Positions 16,904 to 24,896 of a stretch of 64,000 nt of DNA are shown piece by piece. Both the position numbers and the translations under genes were made by a program. Source of the stretch: CAZAQV01 sp964487255 (GTDB taxonomy: Bacteria > Myxococcota_A > Polyangia > Polyangiales > CAZAQV01). The notes below the pieces were generated by a model. The model was not told the origin of the DNA. It worked only from the letters and a program-made list of their open reading frames with translations, and searched no databases. Position 1 is the stretch's first letter, and each line of letters begins with the position of its first letter. The stretch spans positions 186,001 to 250,000 of the forward strand of contig CAZAQV010000001.1 of NCBI GenBank assembly GCA_964487255.1, given 5' to 3'.

Positions 16904-17067
16904 TGAGCGTGCGAAGCCTAAGCAACCCGATGTGGTATCAACCACATCGATGGTTGCGACGCGTAGCCGAGTCCTCCGAATGTTCTGTGATGAGCGTGCG
17001 AAGCCTAAGCAACCCGATGTGGTATCAACCACATCGATGGTTGCGACGCGTAGCCGCGAAGAACCGT
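16900..17067 (+). repeat. Hairpin repeat family, locus B (two copies, 87-bp period)
   Basis: Copies start at 16900 and 16987 with GTGATGAGCGTGCGA. Each holds a long hairpin: GCAACC and CGATGTGGT pair with ACCACATCG and GGTTGC around an ATCA loop. The second copy ends AGCCGCGAAGAACCGT, the family 3' flank; in the first copy this end is altered. It fills the gap between the regulator and kinase genes, where it could form RNA structure in the shared transcript. Confidence 0.85.
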
Positions 17068-17076
17068 AAGTAGAGC

Positions 17077-18537
17077 ATGCTCCGCCATCTACTAGCGACA
17101 TTGTTTCTGGCCGTTTCCGTAATGGTCGCGACGTCGCTTTTTCTGATGTGGACCGAGATCCCGGTCACTCCCTTGCCGGGCGCTGTCACGGAGGGCCCGG
17201 CAGAGGAGGTCGCGGCGTTTGTTCACGAACGGACGTTGACCCTCGCGACCCGCTGGCTGATGCTCGCCGCCCTCGCAGCGCTCATCATCGGCTGGGGCGC
17301 GACGCTTCTTCTTTCTCGCTCGGTCATTGCCCCCATTCGAGGCCTCACAAGTGTGGTGCAACGCATGGTCGCGGGAGACTTGAGCGTCCGGACCTCTCTC
17401 GACCGCGAGGACGAACTCAACCACCTCGGCGAAGCGATCAACGATGTGGCGAAACAGATGGAGACGACATTGCGCGAACAACGGCGTGAGTCCATTCGTC
17501 TCCATACGCTGCTCAACGGCATGCAAGACGGCGTATGCCTGACCGACGGCGGTGGGCAGATCGCGCTGAGCAACCGCGCCTTCGATGAACTGTTCGCGAC
17601 CGATGCCACCGGCCGTCCCATCGTCGACGTCATTCGTCATGACGGCATACGCAAGAGCGTTTGGTCGGCGCTCGGTGGGGCGGACACCGTGGACACGGTA
17701 GAGATGGCTTCGCCAGACGGCGATGACCGGTCGCTCTTCGTCCAGGCGAGTGCGCTTGCTGAAGAAGGTGGAGCTGTCATCATGATCCACGATGTGACGC
17801 CCTTGCGCCGGGCCGATCGCATCCGACGAGACTTCGTGGCAAACGCGAGTCACGAACTGCGAACGCCGCTCACCGCGATCCGTGGCTTCGCGGAGACCCT
17901 GCGCGATGGTGCGATTGACAACCCGGAGCAAGCGCGACGTTTCGTCGATGTGATCATCCGAAACGCAATGCGCTTGCAGGTGGTCGCCGACGACTTGCTT
18001 CATCTTTCGAAAGCCGAAGCAAAAACCCAAGACTTCGACCTCGGTCCTGTCAAGCTGCAGGATGTCCTCGTGGACTTGGGCGAGACCTTCTCGGAACAGG
18101 CGAAGCAACGAGGCGTACTCTTCGACGCGACGCTCGATGGCCAGCCTGTCGCGTTCAGCAATGCCGTCGCGCTCGACCATATCTTGGTAAACCTCATCAA
18201 CAACGCGTTCAAAGTCTCCAGAGCGGGTGATACGGTGACCGTGCGTTGTTACGAGCAAGAGTCCGTGGTTCATATCGACGTCTCGGACCGCGGTCCGGGC
18301 ATCCCGGAGAAGCACCTGAGCCGAATTTTCGAGCGCTTCTACCGCGTCGACCGGGGACGCGCCGCCGACGGGGGCGGAACCGGCCTGGGCCTCGCCATCG
18401 TCAAACACCTCGCCGAGCGCATCGGAGCCAAACTCGACGTCAAGAGTACGGTTGGCAAGGGCTCAACCTTCTCGATCCGTCTCCCTCGTTTCGACCCGCA
18501 AGGAGACTCGCCCAACTCCAGCGAGCCACCTGCGTAA
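17077..18537 (+). CDS. phoR: PhoR-type sensor histidine kinase
   Basis: 486 aa. N-terminal membrane helix, short periplasmic loop (residues ~30-55), second helix (RWLMLAALAALIIGWGATLL), HAMP, a PAS-like domain (LLNGMQDGVCLTDGGGQIAL), HisKA with FVANASHELRTPLTAIRGF (His259), and HATPase with N box NLINNAFK, DRGPGIP and GGTGLGLAIVKH. The order TM-HAMP-PAS-kinase matches PhoR. Likely cotranscribed with the upstream regulator, separated from it by repeat locus B. Confidence 0.9.
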   Translation: MLRHLLATLFLAVSVMVATSLFLMWTEIPVTPLPGAVTEGPAEEVAAFVHERTLTLATRWLMLAALAALIIGWGATLLLSRSVIAPIRGLTSVVQRMVAGDLSVRTSLDREDELNHLGEAINDVAKQMETTLREQRRESIRLHTLLNGMQDGVCLTDGGGQIALSNRAFDELFATDATGRPIVDVIRHDGIRKSVWSALGGADTVDTVEMASPDGDDRSLFVQASALAEEGGAVIMIHDVTPLRRADRIRRDFVANASHELRTPLTAIRGFAETLRDGAIDNPEQARRFVDVIIRNAMRLQVVADDLLHLSKAEAKTQDFDLGPVKLQDVLVDLGETFSEQAKQRGVLFDATLDGQPVAFSNAVALDHILVNLINNAFKVSRAGDTVTVRCYEQESVVHIDVSDRGPGIPEKHLSRIFERFYRVDRGRAADGGGTGLGLAIVKHLAERIGAKLDVKSTVGKGSTFSIRLPRFDPQGDSPNSSEPPA

Positions 18538-18557
18538 GACCCGGCCGAACGGAGAAG

Positions 18558-20762
18558 CTAGGTACGGACGAGTCGTAGGCGGGCGCTCGGGGCGTAGGCG
18601 GCGATCGCGTGGTTTTCTTCGGCAATGTACGCCCAACCGCGCGGGTCAACCGTAAGCCAGTCGGGCACCAAGTCGCTCGGGATCACTTCGCTGAGAACTT
18701 TGCCGTCCGAGGGTGAGACCACTTTGAGATGCGATGAGGGAACGAAGAGCGCTCCGCTACTCAGGCGCGGCTTAAGCTCACCGGGGAGCAAGTCTCGGGC
18801 GCCGCTTGGCGGCTCGTTCGCCCAGCTCTCGCTTCCATCACTCAAGCTGAGCGCTCGCAGCGAGCCGTCGGTGCAGTGCAAAAAGAGCTGCCCATCAACC
18901 GCCAGCGCGCCAGCGCCGCGGCCCAAACCGGGATCGTGCGCTGTCCACAACGTCTCCCCTGTCCGTGTGTCCATCAGACACAGGCGCTCCTCTGCCGTCG
19001 CAACGACCATCGACCCGCGGTCGACGTATTGAATGGCGCGAGGTTCACCGGGCAACCGTGCACGCCACAGCTCTTGCCCACGATAGAGATCGAGCGCAGC
19101 GATTTCTTCACCGAGCAATGGCACGAGGACCTTCTCATCTGCTATCCACATTTGAGGGCCACTCATCGCCAGGCCGGTGCGTTGCCAAACCGCCTCACCG
19201 TCAGCAGCATCGAGACCCGCGATGCTGCCATCGCTCTGTTGCTGAATGAGAAGCCGACCCTGGCGCAAGAGCCGCATCGGCCCCGCGCCGCGTACCGGAA
19301 CAGCCCAACGTCGCTCGGCGCTGCGCAGATCGACCGAAACAAGTCGTCGGTCCTCGACCACGATGAGGCTCGGTGGGGGGCTGCTGCGACCCGCAAAGAG
19401 CGCTTGGAACGAGCCCGCCTCGAGCCGGAGCATGAGCGACCCGGTCTGCTCGCCCGTGCGTACATCGATAAAGGTCGCCAGCCCTTCGTCATCAATGCGC
19501 ACAAGCCAGTCTGCAGCGATGATGGTGCGCTCAGCGCGGGCATGCTCGGTCCACACCACCTGGCCTTCGGCCCGGTCGACAGCAATGATACGCGACTTGT
19601 TGCTGAGCAAGATAAGGTCTTGGGAGACCGTAACGCCATGTGGATCCAGGTCACCCGTTTCGAGGTACCAACGCTCACTGAAGCGCAACCGTGAAGGCGG
19701 CTGCGCTTCCACCTGCGGCTTTGAGGGAGGCGGAAGCGAGTGATTCGATGCGCGAAGCCGATCCGGATTTCCGTTGGTAAAAGACTTGATCTCTGAGCGC
19801 TCGCGCATGCGGCGCCTCAGGCTTCGCACCTCGTCACGCACCGATTGGACACGAAGGTTGCGGAGCTGCGTACGGTCCACCACGACCATCGCTCGCGTCA
19901 AATCGGACGAAAGCCGAAGCACGGCGCCAGCCACCTCATCGACCCGAAGACCGCGAAGTGTCAGAGGTTCACCCTGACCCGGCGCCAGCTCGAAAGTCAC
20001 CTCGCCCTGACGGTCGAGTCGCAACCCAAAACGAAACCGTCCAGAAGCCAACCTCAAATTGAGAGACCGACCGCGATCGAGTGCCGAGAAGAGCAGCCCC
20101 ACGCCGTGAAGCATGTTCAACATCGGCAGGAAAATGGGCCCCTGACACAGTTCGATTTTTCGTCCTCGGACCCACGCCCACACCTTGCCCTCAAAGAGCA
20201 GTGCGTGGATATCGGCGCGGTTGGCGCCGTCTCGGGTGTTGGCAGCACCACGTGGAATCATGGCCTCGAAGCCGAACGCCAATGCGATGTCCTCTTCCGT
20301 GGGTTTGACGCCCGCAACGCGCCGTCTCTCCACATACGCTAGCGCGGGGGCCTCAAGGTTTGCCGCACGCAGCTCAGCGGCGAGACGCAAGAGCACCTGA
20401 CGGTCAAGTTCGGTTGCTCCGCTCGCGCAACTCTCCGCATCCATCGCAGCCGCCGTCAAAGCCTCTTCGAAGCCAACTCGGCGTCTCAAAATCGCGACCT
20501 CAGGCAAGGGGCCCGTCTGGTAGAGCGAGACGAGAAGCGCGCCCTCGCGCCGCTCCAGCGCAAGCTCGTAGGGCGCATCGTTCCAAGCGAGAAGGGCCTT
20601 GATCTTGCGACCTGCGGCCAGTGTCAGAAGTGCTGCGCCGAGGTCATGAACGGACGGCGATTGCTCTTCAAAGGGCTTTCCCAAAAGCGTTGTCACGAGC
20701 CGCGGAGCGGACTCTTTCTTGGCGGGCACGCGGGGGTTGGTTTCGTCTGTCACGAGCTGCAT
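18558..20762 (-). CDS. PQQ-like beta-propeller repeat protein
   Basis: 734 aa, no signal peptide visible. The N-terminal ~340 residues form an unfamiliar, Arg- and Leu-rich region. The C-terminal half is a PQQ/BamB-like propeller with repeated blades such as IIAVDRAEGQVVWTEHA, IAGLDAADGEAVWQ, IAALDLYRGQELWRA, LCLMDTRTGETLWTA and LRALSLSDGSESWA. Blade sequences support a scaffold; no PQQ-enzyme catalytic motif is seen. Convergent with phoR (20 bp) and divergent from the Nudix gene. Function unknown. Confidence 0.8.
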   Translation of the reverse strand: MQLVTDETNPRVPAKKESAPRLVTTLLGKPFEEQSPSVHDLGAALLTLAAGRKIKALLAWNDAPYELALERREGALLVSLYQTGPLPEVAILRRRVGFEEALTAAAMDAESCASGATELDRQVLLRLAAELRAANLEAPALAYVERRRVAGVKPTEEDIALAFGFEAMIPRGAANTRDGANRADIHALLFEGKVWAWVRGRKIELCQGPIFLPMLNMLHGVGLLFSALDRGRSLNLRLASGRFRFGLRLDRQGEVTFELAPGQGEPLTLRGLRVDEVAGAVLRLSSDLTRAMVVVDRTQLRNLRVQSVRDEVRSLRRRMRERSEIKSFTNGNPDRLRASNHSLPPPSKPQVEAQPPSRLRFSERWYLETGDLDPHGVTVSQDLILLSNKSRIIAVDRAEGQVVWTEHARAERTIIAADWLVRIDDEGLATFIDVRTGEQTGSLMLRLEAGSFQALFAGRSSPPPSLIVVEDRRLVSVDLRSAERRWAVPVRGAGPMRLLRQGRLLIQQQSDGSIAGLDAADGEAVWQRTGLAMSGPQMWIADEKVLVPLLGEEIAALDLYRGQELWRARLPGEPRAIQYVDRGSMVVATAEERLCLMDTRTGETLWTAHDPGLGRGAGALAVDGQLFLHCTDGSLRALSLSDGSESWANEPPSGARDLLPGELKPRLSSGALFVPSSHLKVVSPSDGKVLSEVIPSDLVPDWLTVDPRGWAYIAEENHAIAAYAPSARLRLVRT

Positions 20763-20850
20763 CGACTTAGACTCACGATGTTAGAGGATGAAGCGCTCGG
20801 ATAAAAAAAACGTGGTTGTCCTGCCTCGAAGTTGACAAGGGTTCGTCGGC

Positions 20851-21294
20851 TTGGATCCTGTCCTGGTGGTGACGATCGACGTGGTGAGTGCATGTGTGTT
20901 TTATGAACAAACCCTTTTGACGCTCAGGCGATCGGCTGATCGCAAGATCCACGCGGGCGCCTGGGAGGTAGTGTCGGGTCGTGTGCGCACCGGCGAAGAT
21001 CTTAGCGCGGCTGCGTCTCGCGAGATCGCGGAGGAGAGCGGCCTCTACACGCTCGTGTGCGGATCACCGCTTGAAACGTATGAGGCCCCCTATGGTGAGC
21101 GGCGCATGCGCGTACACATGTTCACGGCGCACGTCACGACCTCGCACGTGGTGCTTTCTGATGAACACGACGCGTTTCGTTGGGTCACGCTTGAAGAGTT
21201 CGCGTCCCTATGTCCGTTCGAGCGCTTGGTCGAAAGCGCACGGCGGGCCTTCACGCATGTTCGGAAGTCTCATTGCTCCCCCGGCACCCATTGA
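20851..21294 (+). CDS. Nudix hydrolase
   Basis: 147 aa. A perfect Nudix box begins at SGRVRTGEDLSAAASREI and continues AEESGL (GX5EX7REUXEEXGU). Such enzymes hydrolyse nucleoside diphosphates linked to other groups; the substrate cannot be read. TTG 20851 has AAGGG 9 nt upstream; GTG 20866 is an alternative. The C-terminal 20 residues (RKSHCSPGTH) are atypical. Confidence 0.88.
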   Translation: MDPVLVVTIDVVSACVFYEQTLLTLRRSADRKIHAGAWEVVSGRVRTGEDLSAAASREIAEESGLYTLVCGSPLETYEAPYGERRMRVHMFTAHVTTSHVVLSDEHDAFRWVTLEEFASLCPFERLVESARRAFTHVRKSHCSPGTH

Positions 21295-21426
21295 GAGGCG
21301 CAAAGTTTGCGTGAGCGCGTCACGACAACGCAATGGATTCAGGCTGGCGGACCCACCACGCCTATTTTTCAAAGCTTTTCTGTGAGGCACAAAGCTTGCG
21401 TTCCTGTCTCGAGCGAGGAGAAACAC

Positions 21427-22146
21427 ATGGGACGCATTCGACGGACACTTGAAACACATCAAAACGGCATCGAATCGGTGCGACGACTCCGCATCAACCG
21501 AGAAGGACAGGCCGAAACCGAAGAACTCGTAAGCTGTCCGAAAACCTCTGCTCTCAAATACATCGACGATTGCGTCCGCTGTGGTCATGCCGATGGAATC
21601 CTGTTTCGTGGTCAGGACGCGGTTGTCAACTGCCGCCTTCCTTTCGTCGACGCCGAGTACAGAACCAAACCGCGAGATCGGAGCCCCACATCTGCGGTGA
21701 CCGAGATCATGTCTCGCGAGCCCAAGACACTTAGCCCCGAACAAACAATCGAGTCCGCCGTCTTCTTGTTCGAACAGAACTCCTTCTCAGCCGCACCGGT
21801 CACCACGAACGGACGCCTCGAGGGCATGCTCTCCACCAAAGATCTTTTTCAGTATGCAGCGCACAACGGATCTCTGCTTGAAAGTCCACAGGTGCTGGAC
21901 GAGCTGATCGCCAGCGGCCTGGGCATTCGCGCAGCCGAGTACATTGTGCGCGACTATCCGCACCTTTGCGTAAAGGACGTCATGACGAGCGAGGTGTTTG
22001 CTCTTCGAGACGATGCCCCGATCCGCTCTGCAGCACTGCTCATGTTGCACGAAGGCTTCCACCATGTACCGATTCTGAGCCACAAGAACGACAAACTGGT
22101 TGGCATTGTTTCCACGGGAGACGTGCTTCGGTGGCTGGCGGCGTAA
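21427..22146 (+). CDS. CBS-domain protein with N-terminal Cys motif
   Basis: 239 aa. ATG 21427 has a clear GAGGAG site 7 nt upstream. The N-terminal ~90 residues include SCPKTSALKYIDDCVRCGHADG, with cysteines that could bind a metal. Two CBS motifs follow: SAVTEIMSREPKTLSPEQTIESA..FAAAP-type (FSAAPVTTNGRLEGMLSTKDL) and VKDVMTSEVFALRDDAPIRSAA...VPILSHKNDKLVGIVSTGDVLRWL. CBS pairs usually bind adenine nucleotides. No effector domain is attached. Function otherwise unknown. Confidence 0.85.
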   Translation: MGRIRRTLETHQNGIESVRRLRINREGQAETEELVSCPKTSALKYIDDCVRCGHADGILFRGQDAVVNCRLPFVDAEYRTKPRDRSPTSAVTEIMSREPKTLSPEQTIESAVFLFEQNSFSAAPVTTNGRLEGMLSTKDLFQYAAHNGSLLESPQVLDELIASGLGIRAAEYIVRDYPHLCVKDVMTSEVFALRDDAPIRSAALLMLHEGFHHVPILSHKNDKLVGIVSTGDVLRWLAA

Positions 22147-22164
22147 GCGCACCGCCGTGGGCTC

Positions 22165-23334
22165 TCAGGCCTTGAGCCACTCGGAGAGCGCGCGCAAAAA
22201 GGTGGCGTCATTGTGAGCCGTCGCCAGATAGTTGCGACCACTTCGTGCGAGGGCATGACGCAACTCGACGTCGGCGACGAGGGCATGAATCGCCTCGGCC
22301 AGAGCTTCAGGGTCGTCGTCGGCAACGCACATCAGCGCGCGCTCTGCAGGGTATCCCGCCAAGGCACGTTGTTGCGCAATGACCGCGTGGCCCAGGCTCC
22401 AATGGTCCAAGAGCTTGATCGGAAGGCCTCCCGGCACCCTGCGGGGCACCAAGGCGATCTGCGTACGGCGCATCGCGTAGAGCCGGTCTTCTTCGCCGCC
22501 ATTGCGTACAATTCGAAGCTCACTCAGCACACCCTGCGCTTCAGCGCGCGCCAGCCAGGGCGTGGGATCAGACGCCGTCAAAAGCGTGCACCGCAGCCGT
22601 TGACCGCGTTTGGCCAAAATGCCGAGCGCGTCCACAAGGTCTTCCCAGCCTTGGTAGCCGTCGAGGTTGCCCGCATAAATCAGCTCCGGTTTGCGCACGT
22701 CTTGCGAGACACGCGATTGATCGAGAAGCCACGGCGTTGGCAAAACATGCACGTCTTCGCGATTGCCGAGTTGCTGTGCGAGGAGCGGGCTCACGGCAGC
22801 AACGCCACGCGCTCGTTGGACGCAAAGCTGATCGACAAACTCTCCCGCTCGTTCGAGTGTTCTTGCGCCGCGTTCAAAGTAGCCAGGGAGCTCGGCACCG
22901 AGATCGGTATGCGCAACCCAGCTGTAGGGCACACGGGCAAACTGGCAGAGAATGGCCGCTTCAACGTGGTGTGCAATCACTTGTGTCGGTTGTATCTCTT
23001 GCACAAGGTCGCGAATGGCACGAATTAGCCGCACATCGGAGACAACCTTTCGAAGTGAGGGTCCCGAGCGATGATCGACGGGGCGAACACCACCGATCTG
23101 CGAAGGCAGCCCGTGAAGGGTGTAGGGTCGATAGGCCACCCCGACGCCCTGTCCATAACTCAGCAGGTGTGTGCTCAGCCCAGCCTCTGCACAGGCACGA
23201 CACATCGCATCGACGCAGACCTGGGTTCCCTGCCTTGTTGGAAACGGCATCGCTGCGATGTGTAGGAGTCGCGTCTCGCCCAGATTCGAACCGGACTCGC
23301 TTGACGACACAAGCGCACTGTCCACTTCTGTCAT
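22165..23334 (-). CDS. GT4-type glycosyltransferase
   Basis: 389 aa. GT-B layout: N-terminal HIAAMPFPTRQGTQVCVDAMCRA resembles the acceptor-side Gly-rich loop of GT4 enzymes, VIAHHVEAAILCQFARVPYSWVAHTDL follows, and the C-terminal domain has PELIYAGNLDGYQGWEDLVDAL and GGLPIKLLDHWSLGHAVIAQ in the donor-binding region, where the usual EX7E is degenerate. Cytoplasmic or peripheral membrane; substrate unknown. Its ATG overlaps the upstream dehydrogenase stop as ATGA, so the two are coupled. Confidence 0.85.
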   Translation of the reverse strand: MTEVDSALVSSSESGSNLGETRLLHIAAMPFPTRQGTQVCVDAMCRACAEAGLSTHLLSYGQGVGVAYRPYTLHGLPSQIGGVRPVDHRSGPSLRKVVSDVRLIRAIRDLVQEIQPTQVIAHHVEAAILCQFARVPYSWVAHTDLGAELPGYFERGARTLERAGEFVDQLCVQRARGVAAVSPLLAQQLGNREDVHVLPTPWLLDQSRVSQDVRKPELIYAGNLDGYQGWEDLVDALGILAKRGQRLRCTLLTASDPTPWLARAEAQGVLSELRIVRNGGEEDRLYAMRRTQIALVPRRVPGGLPIKLLDHWSLGHAVIAQQRALAGYPAERALMCVADDDPEALAEAIHALVADVELRHALARSGRNYLATAHNDATFLRALSEWLKA

Positions 23335-24182
23335 TCGTAGGAGTAGAAGCCCTGACCGCTTTTGCGACCTAGCTTTCCTTCCGCAACCATCTTCCGAAGC
23401 AGCGCCGGCGGCTCGAACTGGGGCCCGATCTCTTTGCTCAGGTGCTCGAGAATCGCCAGCCGTACGTCCAGTCCCACCAGGTCGGTGAGACGCAGCGGCC
23501 CCATCGGATGGCGGTAGCCAAGCACCATCGCCTTATCGATGTCTTCTGCGCTCGCAACCCCGGTTTCAAGCATGCGAATCGCTTCCGCTCCGAGAATGAC
23601 ACCCAAACGACTGCTTGCAAAACCAGGCACGTCTCGCACGACGATCGGTTCCTTACCCAAGCCACGCGCGAAGTTCTGTGCGAACTCGATGGTTTGTGAA
23701 GAAGTCATTTCTGCGTGAACAATCTCGAGCAGCGCCATCAATGGAACCGGATTGAAGAAGTGCAACCCGATGACGCGTTCGGGCTTGGGAAGCCCCTCGG
23801 CGATGCTTCCGATACTGAGCGACGACGTATTGGTCGCGAGCACTGCGTCGGGATTTGCATGTTTGGCCGCTTGCTTTAGCAGCGCCTGCTTGAGCTCCAG
23901 CCGTTCGGGCACGGCTTCCAACACAAGCCCCGCACTGGCGGTCGCTGCCGACAGAGCCTCCGTCGGCTGAATATTGCTCCGTGCCAAACGCGCGCGCGCT
24001 TCGCTCAGCTTTTCTTTGCTCACGAGCTTGTCGAGACTCTGGTTGATTTTGACCTGCGCCTGCTCGAGAACATCCGGATTGGCATCCACAAGCCGAACAC
24101 TGTGTCCTGCAACGGCGCAGACTTGCGCGATACCATGGCCCATCGTCCCCGCCCCGATTACCGCTATCTGCAACTGCGACAT
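23331..24182 (-). CDS. hbd: 3-hydroxybutyryl-CoA dehydrogenase
   Basis: 283 aa. Rossmann motif AVIGAGTMGHGIAQVCA, catalytic region TNTSSLSIGSIAEGLPKPERVIGLHFFNPVPLMALLEIV (SNTS-like Ser, HFFNPV His, E) and C-terminal domain with PGFASSRLG and GYRHPMGPLRLTDLVGLDV. It oxidises (S)-3-hydroxyacyl-CoA with NAD. Length and domain order match the single-function Hbd/PaaH type. It overlaps the downstream glycosyltransferase gene by 4 nt, an unusual partnership. Confidence 0.95.
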   Translation of the reverse strand: MSQLQIAVIGAGTMGHGIAQVCAVAGHSVRLVDANPDVLEQAQVKINQSLDKLVSKEKLSEARARLARSNIQPTEALSAATASAGLVLEAVPERLELKQALLKQAAKHANPDAVLATNTSSLSIGSIAEGLPKPERVIGLHFFNPVPLMALLEIVHAEMTSSQTIEFAQNFARGLGKEPIVVRDVPGFASSRLGVILGAEAIRMLETGVASAEDIDKAMVLGYRHPMGPLRLTDLVGLDVRLAILEHLSKEIGPQFEPPALLRKMVAEGKLGRKSGQGFYSYE

Positions 24183-24191
24183 GCCCTGCCC

Positions 24192-24809
24192 TTAGCACCC
24201 GCGTCCCGATCGCGTCCAGGAGCGACAGGCCGGCGCTTGGCGTTGACGATAGAGGGTTGGGTCGACCGCATGGCGCATCGCAGCTCCGTCGATCTCGCCC
24301 GGAAGCCACGCTGCGAGCTCGTCGAGACCCGCTCCGTATCGAACGAGGGGTCCGAAGAGCACTTCATGCACGTCGAACGCGGCGTTGCGTCGCAGCCACG
24401 TCTTGACCTCGAACAAATGGCCCTCATAGATCGCGCGAAGCTCACGATCCGTCATCGCGTCGTCTTGATCGCGTCGCTGCATCATCGCGCGTTGCGAAGC
24501 CAACACCTCGCCCACGTCGCGCCGCATCAGAATGAGTCGGTAGTGCTCGTTCACAGGAAGGTGCTTGAGCAAAGGACTGACGACCTTCAATGCTTTGCCC
24601 CGCCCTGCAGGCAGCCACGAATTGTCGGTCGCGAGCCGTTTGACAGGCTCGTACTCGAAGTAACCGCGCGGGTTGTCCGCGTCGGCGGGCCGTTGTTCGT
24701 CGCATAAGAGTGGGATCCCTGCTTGCTGGAGGACCTGCATCATCAGCGAAGTCCCGGAGCGAGGAAGTCCCGAAACGACTACGATCGACTCATTGTCTCG
24801 ACCCGCCAC
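24192..24809 (-). CDS. Sulfotransferase-like P-loop protein
   Basis: About 205 aa from GTG 24809. SIVVVSGLPRSGTSLMMQVLQQAG contains the 5'-PSB/P-loop motif of sulfotransferases and related kinases; YRLILMRRDVGEVLASQ resembles the 3'-phosphate-binding strand-helix. The frame stays open upstream to 24911, past the divergent start at 24897, so a later start is chosen; the exact codon is uncertain. The last residues are Arg-rich and low-similarity. It sits beside a glycosyltransferase and a phosphodiesterase. Confidence 0.75.
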   Translation of the reverse strand: MAGRDNESIVVVSGLPRSGTSLMMQVLQQAGIPLLCDEQRPADADNPRGYFEYEPVKRLATDNSWLPAGRGKALKVVSPLLKHLPVNEHYRLILMRRDVGEVLASQRAMMQRRDQDDAMTDRELRAIYEGHLFEVKTWLRRNAAFDVHEVLFGPLVRYGAGLDELAAWLPGEIDGAAMRHAVDPTLYRQRQAPACRSWTRSGRGC

Positions 24810-24896
24810 CAATCTTACTATGGCAAGCGCTCGGGCCCCAAGGCAATGCAAAGCCACACTGGTTTCGACGCAAAGAAGCTGTGCTAGACCCACGAC

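Noticed and set aside
16900..17067. Retron or DGR element based on hairpin repeats
   Set aside because: No reverse transcriptase gene lies in the window; the repeats alone do not support it.
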